Assembly: GCA_016927565.1 (NCBI GenBank)
Contig: JAFGMK010000030.1
Span: 1-38,666 of the forward strand
Length of the DNA: 38,666 bases
Reading direction: 5' to 3'
DNA from: Minisyncoccota bacterium
GTDB lineage: Bacteria; Patescibacteriota; Microgenomatia; PFEM01; JAFGMK01
This document shows positions 1 through 7,610 of the stretch, piece after piece. The notes under the pieces were generated by a model, which saw only the letters and a list, made by a program, of their open reading frames with translations, did no database searches and was not told where the DNA came from. Positions within the stretch are counted from its first letter, which is position 1, and each line of letters opens with the position of its first letter. The position numbers were made by a program, and so were the translations under genes.

Positions 1-66
1 CTTCCGGTAGTGCCGCCAACTGCCACTCCCACTCTTCCGGTAGTGCCGCCAACTGCCACTCCCACT
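1..66 (+). repeat. Perfect 33-bp tandem repeat, two copies
   Basis: Positions 1-33 and 34-66 are identical 33-bp units that encode an 11-residue Pro/Thr-rich repeat (PTATPT core). Further copies may lie left of the window. The repeat forms a flexible linker in the surface protein and keeps the frame. Perfect identity suggests recent duplication or ongoing copy-number change. Confidence 0.9.
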
Positions 67-1026
67 CTTCCGCCGACTGACAGAAGGGCGATTTTAAGTT
101 TGGTTCCGGCAACCGGTGAAGCAGTGTTGGGGGGAGTGCTTAATCTCAGAGCGCGTTTAGAAAGTGCTACTCAGGAAGAATATAGTCTGGTCGGAGTCGG
201 AATCCGGCTGAATTTCCAAAAAGAATTTTTAGAATTTGAATCAGTCGGTTGGGATAGCGGCCAGTTTGATCTGCCGATTGACGTTCCGGATACATCTGAG
301 GAAATTGCTCAGGTGAATGCGGATGGATTCATCGAAATTTCCTTAGGAAGTCTTCTTCCAACTGATCAATTGGCTAAAACGCCAACAGATCTGTTTACGC
401 TGACCTTTAAGGGTAAAGCGGTTGGTTCGGCCGAGGTCAATTATTCCGCTTTGGCTACGCAAGAGGTCATCGGATATTTTCCGAGCGAATTAGATCAGGC
501 GATCGCGGTGATTCGAGCTAATGGCGGGGTTTATCAGGTGACCACGGATTCTCAGCAAGCAAATTTGAATTTTCAGGCCAGGCTTCAGGGAATCAACAGT
601 CACCGACCGGATCAAACCTTCAGGCTCAGTTTTCGGTCTTCTCAATTCGGCACTATTGATCAGGAGGTGGCGGTCGGGGCAAATACTTCAGGGGTTTTCT
701 CCGGGACAGCGGTTGGTCTTTGGCCGGGTTTTTGGGAGGTGTTGGTCAAGGGGCCGGTTCACCTTCAGAAGTTGTTTGAAATTGGCTTGGTTTCGGGAGT
801 AAATAACCTTGATTGGACCGGAACGCCGTTTTTGACCGGTGATGCTCAGGCGGGTGGCAATTCCTTTAACCGGGTTGATATTTATGATTTAGCCCTTCTC
901 TCTCAGCATTTTGGCTCCCGAATGCCGGTAACTGGCAGCCGAGCCGATTTGGATCTCGACGGTGATGTTGATATCTATGATTTGGTTTTTATTTCTGAAA
1001 ATTTCGGTCAAGAGGGAGATAGTTAA
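1..1026 (+). CDS. Cohesin/dockerin surface protein, 5' partial
   Basis: The frame is open from the first base, so the true start lies upstream and 341 residues are visible. The visible part opens with a Pro/Thr-rich linker. A cohesin-like beta domain follows (about residues 30-175, with a segment LESATQEEYSLVGVGIRLNF that resembles cohesin strands). Next is a pre-dockerin beta module (about 185-275, containing KGPVHLQKLF) and a C-terminal dockerin-like pair of helices. The second dockerin loop, DLDLDGDVDIYD, is a canonical calcium loop; the first is degenerate. Cohesins bind dockerins, so this protein could both bind and be bound at the cell surface. It shares its last stop base with the next gene (TAATG), which indicates an operon. 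The module assignment is firm for the dockerin and good for the cohesin; the ligand is unknown. Confidence 0.82.
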   Translation, partial: LPVVPPTATPTLPVVPPTATPTLPPTDRRAILSLVPATGEAVLGGVLNLRARLESATQEEYSLVGVGIRLNFQKEFLEFESVGWDSGQFDLPIDVPDTSEEIAQVNADGFIEISLGSLLPTDQLAKTPTDLFTLTFKGKAVGSAEVNYSALATQEVIGYFPSELDQAIAVIRANGGVYQVTTDSQQANLNFQARLQGINSHRPDQTFRLSFRSSQFGTIDQEVAVGANTSGVFSGTAVGLWPGFWEVLVKGPVHLQKLFEIGLVSGVNNLDWTGTPFLTGDAQAGGNSFNRVDIYDLALLSQHFGSRMPVTGSRADLDLDGDVDIYDLVFISENFGQEGDS

Positions 1027-1622
1027 TGAAAAAAAATTGGTCTAATTTTTATTTGGTTGGTTTTTCGGCAGTAGTGATGATTAGTCTGCTGGCGGCCAGT
1101 TTTATTTTTTGGGATGATTATTTTCAAAAGAGCTTAAGTGCTAAAAAGACTGCTATTCAATCAGCTTTAAGCAAAACATTTTCTCATAAAGAAGCTGGTC
1201 TGGAATCGGAAGTAGATCTTTCCTTGACAACCCAAGACGAATCCCTAGTTCCGGGTCAGGAAGTAGAAGTTCAAGCAATAATTGAAACGGGTGGTAGGGA
1301 GACCTGGGGCGGGGATCTGTGTTTGGTTTATGAGCCGGATCAAATAGAGATTTTAGAAGTCCGGGCAGGCGATTTTTTTCCTGAGCCGCTTTTGCTGGAA
1401 AATTTAATTGACAAAAAAGAGGGAGAAGTCAGATTAAGTGTCGGTAGTTTAAAAGTTGGTAAGGGTCGGGGAACTTTGGGAATAATTAGCTTTCGAGTGA
1501 AAGAAGGAGCTGATTTGGCCAAGCTTTCTTTTCTTGAAAGTACTCAGGTTGCTTTGAAAGGAAAGCTAGAACCGGCGTCAGTGACCTTTCATGATTTGGC
1601 TTTGCCGGTGGAGGAAGAATGA
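1026..1622 (+). CDS. Membrane-anchored single-cohesin protein
   Basis: This 198-residue protein has a short basic N-terminus and one membrane helix (about residues 8-29). A roughly 35-residue spacer follows, then one cohesin-like beta domain (about 62-190). The cohesin call rests on LVPGQEVEVQAIIETGG, followed by a strand with YEPDQIEILEV, the same order seen in the neighbouring cohesins. There is no dockerin. The uncleaved helix probably anchors the domain outside the cytoplasmic membrane. The ATG shares one base with the upstream stop. The gene's own stop overlaps the next ATG (ATGA), and its final Glu codons form a Shine-Dalgarno-like GGAGGAAG for that gene. Sequence similarity to the other cohesins here is lower, so the domain call is good rather than certain. 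Confidence 0.75.
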   Translation: MKKNWSNFYLVGFSAVVMISLLAASFIFWDDYFQKSLSAKKTAIQSALSKTFSHKEAGLESEVDLSLTTQDESLVPGQEVEVQAIIETGGRETWGGDLCLVYEPDQIEILEVRAGDFFPEPLLLENLIDKKEGEVRLSVGSLKVGKGRGTLGIISFRVKEGADLAKLSFLESTQVALKGKLEPASVTFHDLALPVEEE

Positions 1623-3046
1623 AAACTAAGTACATAGTAATAATCATTTTTTTAATAGCCATTCTGGGATCTTCTTCTTTCTTGGGGTTTTTAATGAAAG
1701 GGGCTCGGGAAATTCGAGTCAAGGCAGAACCGGAGTCGGTCGTTTTTTTAGACCCGGCAGCGCCGTCAGCTAGGGTTGGCGAAACTTTGAGCTTGACAGC
1801 GATGATTAATACCGGGGCGAATGTTGTTCCGGCAGTAGAGCTTCATTTGACTTATAATCCTGAGGTTTTCCAGATAACTTCGGGAGGTTTTACGGCCAGT
1901 TCCCGGATGAATGAAGTTTATGACGGGCCGGAAATTGATAATGCTAATGGCACGGCCTATCTCGTGGTTGGCAATGTCGCTAATCCTATCCAGGGAACAG
2001 CGCCGTTAGCTTCGGTTGATTTTAATGTGATTAAGCCCAGCGAACAAATTGAAGAGATTGGTTTTTCTTCTCAGACAAGAGCCGGTGCCTGGCAGGAGGG
2101 AGGGATGAACGTTGTTGTCGAAGTTCGGCCGGCAGCGGTGAGCATTTCTTTGCCTCAACCGGATTCGGTCTTGTATTTTAATCCTGATGCGATTGGGGTT
2201 TCAGTTGGCGAGGAGTTTGATTTAAAGACGATGATTAATACCGGCACTAACATTGTTCCGGTTGCCGACCTTTATTTCGACTTTAATCCTGATGTCTTCC
2301 GGGTAATTTCATTGGCGGCCGGCCCGGATTTGTCCACTGTTTATGAGGGTCCGGTAATTGACAATCAGGCAGGGCTGGCTTCAATTGTGGTAGGGAATGT
2401 CGAAAATCCGATTAACGGTATTGGCGAGATTGCTTTGTTGCGTCTGGCGGTTACCGCGGATTTTGGAGGAGAAGAGAAAATAACTTTTGGCTCTCAATCT
2501 CAGGTGGCAGCTTGGTATGCAGAAGACCTGAATGTTCTAAAAAGCACCGGAGAGGCAAAGGTAACTTTTGTTGAACCGAGTTCCAGCGTGACTTTTATGC
2601 TTAAACTACCGGGGATTGAGGAGGCCCGGCCCAGGCCCGGATCGGTGGATTTGACTTTGAGGCAGAATTCGATAGTCAGGTATTCATTTGAGGAAGTGGC
2701 AATCAATACCGGCGCTGATGGAGTTTTTTCCGGTCAATTAACCAACATTGTTCCGGGTGTTTATGATGTTTTGGTTAAGCCGTGGGCTCATCTGCGACGA
2801 AGTCTTGGTGAGGTTAATTTCCCTGATGGCGAAGACAGCAAAGATTGGACGGGGGAAGAAATTTTAGCCGGAGATTCCTGGCCGGACAATGTCATTGATA
2901 TTTTTGATGTCACGATTCTTTCCCAGAATTATGGTTCTAGAATGCCCCCGGAGGGAAGCCGGGCTGATTTTAATCTTGACGGCCAAGTTGACATTTTCGA
3001 TTTGGTGCATATCTCCGAAAACTTTTCTCAACGGGGCGATGAGTGA
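1619..3046 (+). CDS. Membrane-anchored protein with two cohesins and a dockerin
   Basis: This 475-residue protein starts with a signal-anchor helix (about residues 5-26). Two closely similar cohesin modules follow (about 40-175 and 182-320). Both carry the pattern MINTGxNxVP, a strand with NPxVF, and a DNxxG...VVGNVxNPI loop. A pre-dockerin beta module (about 325-410, with VPGVYDVLVKPWAHLRR) leads to a C-terminal dockerin (about 415-470), whose second loop, DFNLDGQVDIFD, is canonical. The repeat structure suggests internal duplication of the cohesin. With both binding partners on one chain it could polymerise or link the other three proteins of this operon. It is coupled to both neighbours by overlapping stop and start codons. 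The family call is strong; partner specificity is unknown. Confidence 0.86.
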   Translation: MKTKYIVIIIFLIAILGSSSFLGFLMKGAREIRVKAEPESVVFLDPAAPSARVGETLSLTAMINTGANVVPAVELHLTYNPEVFQITSGGFTASSRMNEVYDGPEIDNANGTAYLVVGNVANPIQGTAPLASVDFNVIKPSEQIEEIGFSSQTRAGAWQEGGMNVVVEVRPAAVSISLPQPDSVLYFNPDAIGVSVGEEFDLKTMINTGTNIVPVADLYFDFNPDVFRVISLAAGPDLSTVYEGPVIDNQAGLASIVVGNVENPINGIGEIALLRLAVTADFGGEEKITFGSQSQVAAWYAEDLNVLKSTGEAKVTFVEPSSSVTFMLKLPGIEEARPRPGSVDLTLRQNSIVRYSFEEVAINTGADGVFSGQLTNIVPGVYDVLVKPWAHLRRSLGEVNFPDGEDSKDWTGEEILAGDSWPDNVIDIFDVTILSQNYGSRMPPEGSRADFNLDGQVDIFDLVHISENFSQRGDE

Positions 3047-3858
3047 TGAAAACGAAAAAAATCATTCTAATCATTGTCGTCTTTCTTTTTTTGGCCTCAG
3101 TTCCCTTGGCGATATATCTGGTTAGACAGCGTCAGGAAATCAGAATGAGAGCGGCTCCGGCTTCGACGATTTCTTTCAGCCCCGGCTCTTTAAATGTTTT
3201 TCCGGGGGATAGTTTTGTTTTGGATGCGGTTCTGGAAACAGGAGCGAATGTTGTCCCGGCGGTGGAATTGCATGTTAGTTTTGATCCGGAGGTCTTTGAA
3301 ATTAACAGCTTGTCTGCCGGATCTGATTTGGCGACTGTTTTTGACGGGCCGACAATTGACAATCAGGCGGGGATTGCCTTTTTGGTAGTGGGTGATGTTG
3401 AAAGTCCGATTGAGGGAATAGGAACAGTGGCAACGATCGGTTTTGATGTAAAAGGACCCAGTCAGGGGGTGGTTGAGGAGATTGTTTTTTCAAGCGAAAC
3501 TCAGGCGGGAGCTTGGGGAGAAGAAGGCCAGAATGTTCTGGTTGACACCAGTCCGGCTTTGGTGACGATTGTTTCAACCGGCGGCTCAGAAGGGCCTACG
3601 GCCACTCCGACTCCCGCTTCTGTTCCAACCTCAACCCCAACTTCGGGTTTGGTTCCGACAGCGACACCTACTTTTTATCCGACCAGCACGCCGACTTGGA
3701 GTCCGACAGCGACGCCTAATTCTTATGAATATCTCCCAACTTCGACTCCGGCAGTTGCCTCGCCCGCTCCGCCGGTGACCGGTTTCGCCTGGCCGACAGT
3801 GATCTTTGTCGGCTTGGCAACAGGCTTCTTTTTAATCGGTTTTCTTGGCTTAACCTAA
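3046..3858 (+). CDS. Cohesin protein with PT-rich stalk and C-terminal membrane helix
   Basis: This 270-residue protein begins with a signal-anchor helix (about residues 6-26). One cohesin domain follows (about 40-175), nearly the same as those of the preceding gene (ETGANVVPAVELHVSF, then DNQAGIAFLVVGDVESPI). A Pro/Thr/Ser-rich stalk (about 180-242) then leads to a hydrophobic C-terminal helix (about 250-269) preceded by PVTG. The ATG at 3046 shares one base with the upstream TGA and gives an MKTK start like its paralog; a GTG at 3043 is the alternative. The C-terminus has no basic tail after the helix, so a standard LPXTG sortase signal is not proven. The stalk may be O-glycosylated, which would fit the glycosyltransferases downstream (inference). 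Confidence 0.82.
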   Translation: MKTKKIILIIVVFLFLASVPLAIYLVRQRQEIRMRAAPASTISFSPGSLNVFPGDSFVLDAVLETGANVVPAVELHVSFDPEVFEINSLSAGSDLATVFDGPTIDNQAGIAFLVVGDVESPIEGIGTVATIGFDVKGPSQGVVEEIVFSSETQAGAWGEEGQNVLVDTSPALVTIVSTGGSEGPTATPTPASVPTSTPTSGLVPTATPTFYPTSTPTWSPTATPNSYEYLPTSTPAVASPAPPVTGFAWPTVIFVGLATGFFLIGFLGLT

Positions 3859-3904
3859 ACTCTTTTTGCTCACCTCGACTTTTTGTCTTTGCCGATCAAT
3901 TTTT

Positions 3905-3933
3905 TTGGAAAAAGATTATTTAAGTGGTAAGAT
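3905..3933 (+). promoter_or_regulatory. Predicted promoter for the 3950 gene
   Basis: TTGGAA (3905-3910) and TAAGAT (3928-3933) are separated by 17 bp, and a TG one base before the -10 makes it an extended -10 element. Predicted transcription would start near 3940, just before the ATG at 3950. This argues against the TTG start at 3866. Confidence 0.45.
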
Positions 3934-3949
3934 AATTTTAAAAAGTCAA

Positions 3950-5254
3950 ATGGCTGGAAAGACAGAAAAGCTAACAGGAGTGAGAGATTTCTTTCTTAAG
4001 ATTCTTCATTTTAAGGATGGTTTCTTGATTGATTTGGCAATTTCCTTGTTTCTGACCGGTCTGAATTTGTTTTATCTTGTTCCTTTGGCGAAAAATGTTG
4101 GAGGCGGAAATAATTTTTCGGCTCCGGTTATCCCTCTCTTAGCCCGTTTCCTACAGTTGGTTTTCGGTTTGGTAAAAAACCGGGCAGAAGTAATCAGTTT
4201 GATTTTTTTCCTTTGCCTTGGCCCGGCCTTTTTATATTTTTTTGGCGTTAAACTTTGTCAGCGACGGCTTTCTGCGTTTGCCTCAGCCTTAATTTACTCG
4301 CTTCCGTTGGAATGGCTGGCCCGGGGTAGAATCAAAATGGCTTTTTTGGTGGCTGACGGGGGTCATGTGGCGGCTCTGAGTCTGGTTCCTCTAGTGGTTA
4401 TTTTTCTTTTAAATTTCTTAAGATCGGGCCATTTTAAACATTTGTTTATTTCCAGTCTTAGTTTAGCTTTGGTGGCTTTAATTTCTCCTTTCGGTCTTTT
4501 GACCGGAATGATGATTTTACTGGTAGTTGTTTTTTCTGAACTCCTTCAGGGAGAAGGACGGCTTAAGAGCCTGCGCTTGATTATCTTTTTGATTGCCAGT
4601 GCGGGCTTAATGGCTTTTTGGTACAACCCCGGCTTTTTCCTTCTATTTCTTAGAGGCCCTCAGGGTAAGGCGGTTATCGGCACTCTCTGGAATTTGATTC
4701 CGCTTTCCTTTGTTGTTTTGCCGATTCTGGGGGCTTTTGGCTTTCTATTGTTTGAGAAAAAAGCTCATCTCCAGCCTCTTTTTATTGCTTTAGGCTTGGT
4801 AATTCTGTTTTCTTTGGTCAGTTTGGCGGATTATGTCGGCCGTTTTTTTCCCAGCCACCCGAGGCGTTATTTCCCGGAATTGGGGCTTTCGATTGCTTTT
4901 TTGGGGGGTGTTTTGATGACCGCTTTTTCTGACTATTTGCGCTTCAGGGGAAAGTTTTATAAAGTTAAATTAACTCCTTTGGGGAGAAGCTTGGCCAGGA
5001 AATCTTTTTGGTTGTCGGCTTTGGGGCTGATGGGGGTATTGACTGTTTTTTCTTTCCGCTCTATTTGGTTGTTGCCGGAAGATCGAATTCTGGGGGTTTT
5101 GGATGAAGGACTGACAGGTCAGATTTGGGTGATTAAAAATCAGGCCGGTCAGGCTTCGACGGTGATTGGTTATCTTTTATCCGGGATTACCGTTTTTTTG
5201 TTAGGATTCACTTGGTCAAAGATAAAAAAAACGGCAAAATCAGACAAGTTATAA
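3950..5254 (+). CDS. Polytopic membrane protein, GT-C/PTPS-related type
   Basis: The product is 434 residues from the ATG at 3950; an in-frame TTG at 3866 lies upstream of the likely promoter and is rejected. It has about ten hydrophobic segments separated by short basic loops, with a basic cytoplasmic tail at the end. The arrangement (first helix, outer loop, then paired helices, with EWLAR and ADGGHVAALSL in the loops) resembles the membrane half of the giant proteins at 15024, 19158 and 23356. It lacks their soluble C-terminal part. Proteins of this appearance are often annotated as 6-pyruvoyl-tetrahydropterin synthase-related or as GT-C glycosyltransferases. No catalytic acidic motif is clear, so the enzymatic role is uncertain. 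It follows the cohesin operon and precedes a radical SAM gene by 12 bp. Confidence 0.68.
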   Translation: MAGKTEKLTGVRDFFLKILHFKDGFLIDLAISLFLTGLNLFYLVPLAKNVGGGNNFSAPVIPLLARFLQLVFGLVKNRAEVISLIFFLCLGPAFLYFFGVKLCQRRLSAFASALIYSLPLEWLARGRIKMAFLVADGGHVAALSLVPLVVIFLLNFLRSGHFKHLFISSLSLALVALISPFGLLTGMMILLVVVFSELLQGEGRLKSLRLIIFLIASAGLMAFWYNPGFFLLFLRGPQGKAVIGTLWNLIPLSFVVLPILGAFGFLLFEKKAHLQPLFIALGLVILFSLVSLADYVGRFFPSHPRRYFPELGLSIAFLGGVLMTAFSDYLRFRGKFYKVKLTPLGRSLARKSFWLSALGLMGVLTVFSFRSIWLLPEDRILGVLDEGLTGQIWVIKNQAGQASTVIGYLLSGITVFLLGFTWSKIKKTAKSDKL

Positions 5255-5266
5255 ACTTTTTCTAAA

Positions 5267-6259
5267 ATGAGAAACAGTTTTTTTAGTTGGCAAAACAAGC
5301 TTAAATATTCCCCCTTTTTCCAAAAGGCCTTTTTAACCCTTAATCTTTCGCCTGATTTCCCCGGGCTTTTAAATATCGAGCTGACTAACGCCTGTAATCT
5401 GAAATGTGTTTTTTGTCCCCGGCTTTCAAGTAATCGGGAAATCGGCTTTATTAAAAAAAGCCTTTTTGAGAAAATTATCAAAGAGCTTGGAGTCGAGGGG
5501 CCGATTGAAGTTTTGTGGCTGATGAAAGACGGCGAGTCATTGCTTCATCCTCAAATAATCGAATTAATCAAGATCGCCGCCGCCGGAAAAGCAGCCAAAA
5601 GACTGGAACTTTACACTAACGGTCTTCTTTTGAACCAGAGCATGAGTCAAAAACTGATTAATTCCGGCTTGGATGTATTGAATATCAGTCTTGACGCTCT
5701 GGATGAGAGAACCTACTTGAAGCTTAAAGGAGTTGATGCTTATCAGCAAGTAGTTCTTAATGTCAAAAGAATGGCTGGCCTAAAAAAGAAGATGAAAGCC
5801 GGAAAACCTTTCCTGGTTGTTAAAATGCTTGAAACTAAAGAAGTCCGGGGGCAAAAGGGAAAGTTTCTTAAGACTTGGTTGGGAATTGCCGACGGAGTGG
5901 TAATTCAAAAACCTCATAAGTGGGAGGGCTCGGTCCAAGTCGATCCCGGATCGAGAGTGTCTAGCGACTCAGGGTCGTTATCTCGCTATCCTTGCAATTT
6001 GCCCTGGTTGTCACCGGCGGTTAACTGGGACGGCAAGGTGACCAGTTGTTGTGTCAACTTTCAGGATAATGAATTAATCATGGGTGATTTAAACCGGCAA
6101 AGTCTGAAACAGATTTTTCAGGGAGAGAAATATCGGCAACTGAGAAGGGCTCATCTGGATCAAGATTTGGTTAAGTGGCCGACTTGCGCCCGGTGCCGGT
6201 ATTGGCAGCAATTCCCGGACATGAGCCGTCGGCTGAGAAAAATAAGTCAAGAAAAATGA
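5267..6259 (+). CDS. Radical SAM/SPASM protein
   Basis: This 330-residue protein carries the iron-sulfur motif CNLKCVFC (C43, C47, C50) after TNA, as in radical SAM enzymes. The usual GGEP strand is replaced by KDGES followed by LLHP. The C-terminal third has SPASM-type cysteines (PCNLPWLSP, then TSCCVNF, then CARCRYW), which bind auxiliary clusters. The substrate cannot be read from the sequence. Its position between a GT-C-like membrane protein and a GT4 gene suggests modification of a sugar, lipid or surface peptide (inference). The stop overlaps the next ATG in an ATGA, so it is probably co-translated with the glycosyltransferase. Confidence 0.87.
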   Translation: MRNSFFSWQNKLKYSPFFQKAFLTLNLSPDFPGLLNIELTNACNLKCVFCPRLSSNREIGFIKKSLFEKIIKELGVEGPIEVLWLMKDGESLLHPQIIELIKIAAAGKAAKRLELYTNGLLLNQSMSQKLINSGLDVLNISLDALDERTYLKLKGVDAYQQVVLNVKRMAGLKKKMKAGKPFLVVKMLETKEVRGQKGKFLKTWLGIADGVVIQKPHKWEGSVQVDPGSRVSSDSGSLSRYPCNLPWLSPAVNWDGKVTSCCVNFQDNELIMGDLNRQSLKQIFQGEKYRQLRRAHLDQDLVKWPTCARCRYWQQFPDMSRRLRKISQEK

Positions 6260-7503
6260 AGCCTAAAATAACAATTTTTCACTGTAGCTTTATCTACACC
6301 GGCGGAGGAGAGCGGATTGTTTTTGGTCAAGTGGAAGAGCTTTTAAAACGGGGTTTTGAGGTTGAAGTCTTTGCTCCGGTAATAGACGAAAAAAAATGCT
6401 ATCCGGATATCATAAAAAAATATTCAATTAAAACCCTTTTACCTCAGTTGCCGGGTTGGTTTCCGTTTCGCCATGCAATCCTGATGCTTTTAACATCGGC
6501 TTTAATGCCCGTTTTAGCTTTAAGATTTAAAAAAACTGATTTGTTTATCGGCGAAAATCAGCCCGGGGTCTGGCTGGCATATCTCTGTTCAAAAGTTCTG
6601 GGCAAGCCTTACCTTATTTATACCTGCCATCCGAACAAAATGATTTTTCCCCGCAATCTTTCCAGAGAGCAAATTTGGAAAAATCAACCTGATTTTTATT
6701 TCCTGAGTATTTTATTCATCCCTTTTAAAAAAGTAGTTGCTTTTCTGGATCGAATTTCTTTTCGGGGAAGCGGCCGGCGGATTTTAACCAATGGTTTTTT
6801 TATCGGCCGGGAAACAGCCAAAACCTATGGAGTTGATTGGTTGGGTTGTCCTTCCGGAGCGCCGTTCGTTAAAACAGTCAAAAATAACAACTCTCTGAAA
6901 GGAAAAATCAGGGTGGGGGATTTGGAGATTAAAAAACCTTATCTTTTGTATGTTGGCCGGCATGAAGTCTGGAAAAGAATCGATCTGGCAATCAAAGCTT
7001 TTAAAAAAATAACGGCCAAGCATCCCGATCTCCGATTTGTGATCAGAGGACAGTTTACCTGCCACACTGATGATTTAAAGAAGTTGGTTGAGAAGTCGGG
7101 ATTAAAAGACAGGGTTCTATTTTCCCGGGGAGGAACAAATCAAAATGAATTGAGAAGGCTTTATTTTAACGGCCTGCTCTATGTTTTCCCGAGCAAAAAG
7201 GAAGATTTCGGGATTGTGATTATTGAGGCGATGGGGGCAGGATTGCCGGTAGTGGCTTGGAATCGGGGCGGGCCAAGAGATATCGTAATTGATGGCCAAA
7301 CCGGCTATTTAGCGAAGCCTTATTCGGTGGATGACTTTGCAGAGAAAATTTTAAAGCTTTTGGAAAGTCCGTCTTTAAGAAAAAAAATGAGTCAAGCCGG
7401 AGCAAGGCGGATTAAAAAAGAATTTACCTGGCAAAAACATGGCGATATTTTGGAAAAGGAGATCAGAGAAATTTTGTCCGAGCCGCAAAAAATTACCTTT
7501 TGA
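6256..7503 (+). CDS. GT4 glycosyltransferase, ALG2-like
   Basis: The product is 415 residues from the ATG at 6256, which overlaps the previous stop (ATGA). The longer in-frame start at 6175 lies deep in the upstream gene and is rejected. The N-terminal Rossmann half has TGGGERIVFGQ (residues 15-25), and the C-terminal half starts at LLYVGRHEVWKRIDLAI. The nucleotide-sugar motif EDFGIVIIEAMGAG is followed by PVVAWNRGGP. This is the GT-B fold of family GT4, and the N-terminal GGGER pattern is typical of ALG2-type mannosyltransferases. It probably transfers a sugar from a nucleotide donor to a lipid-linked glycan in the cytoplasm. The gene at 12223 is a clear paralog. Confidence 0.92.
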   Translation: MKPKITIFHCSFIYTGGGERIVFGQVEELLKRGFEVEVFAPVIDEKKCYPDIIKKYSIKTLLPQLPGWFPFRHAILMLLTSALMPVLALRFKKTDLFIGENQPGVWLAYLCSKVLGKPYLIYTCHPNKMIFPRNLSREQIWKNQPDFYFLSILFIPFKKVVAFLDRISFRGSGRRILTNGFFIGRETAKTYGVDWLGCPSGAPFVKTVKNNNSLKGKIRVGDLEIKKPYLLYVGRHEVWKRIDLAIKAFKKITAKHPDLRFVIRGQFTCHTDDLKKLVEKSGLKDRVLFSRGGTNQNELRRLYFNGLLYVFPSKKEDFGIVIIEAMGAGLPVVAWNRGGPRDIVIDGQTGYLAKPYSVDDFAEKILKLLESPSLRKKMSQAGARRIKKEFTWQKHGDILEKEIREILSEPQKITF

Positions 7504-7576
7504 AAATTGATTAACGGGCCGATTGATTTTGTTAAAGACGATGCTTATATTTTGGGGATTAATTTTGATCCCGGGT

Positions 7577-7604
7577 TTGATTTTAGTTTGATAGTTGATA
7601 TATT
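7577..7604 (+). promoter_or_regulatory. Predicted promoter for the 7611 gene
   Basis: TTGATT (7577-7582), a 16-bp spacer and TATATT (7599-7604) with an upstream TG at 7596-7597 make an extended -10 promoter. Transcription would begin at about 7611, on the ATG itself, so the mRNA could be leaderless. Confidence 0.45.
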
Positions 7605-7610
7605 AAGATC

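Noticed and set aside
3866-3949. N-terminal extension of the 3950 membrane protein from a TTG
   Set aside because: The predicted promoter (3905-3933) lies inside it and the extension is not followed by any family pattern; the ATG at 3950 is better.
6175-6255. Longer start of the GT4 gene
   Set aside because: It would overlap the coding end of the radical SAM gene by about 85 bases; the ATGA overlap at 6256 and the family start MKPKITIFH are more natural.
7501-7503. UGA read as glycine or tryptophan (alternative code)
   Set aside because: Most gene pairs here share TGA stops with the next ATG, and domain families end correctly at TGA, so UGA acts as a stop.
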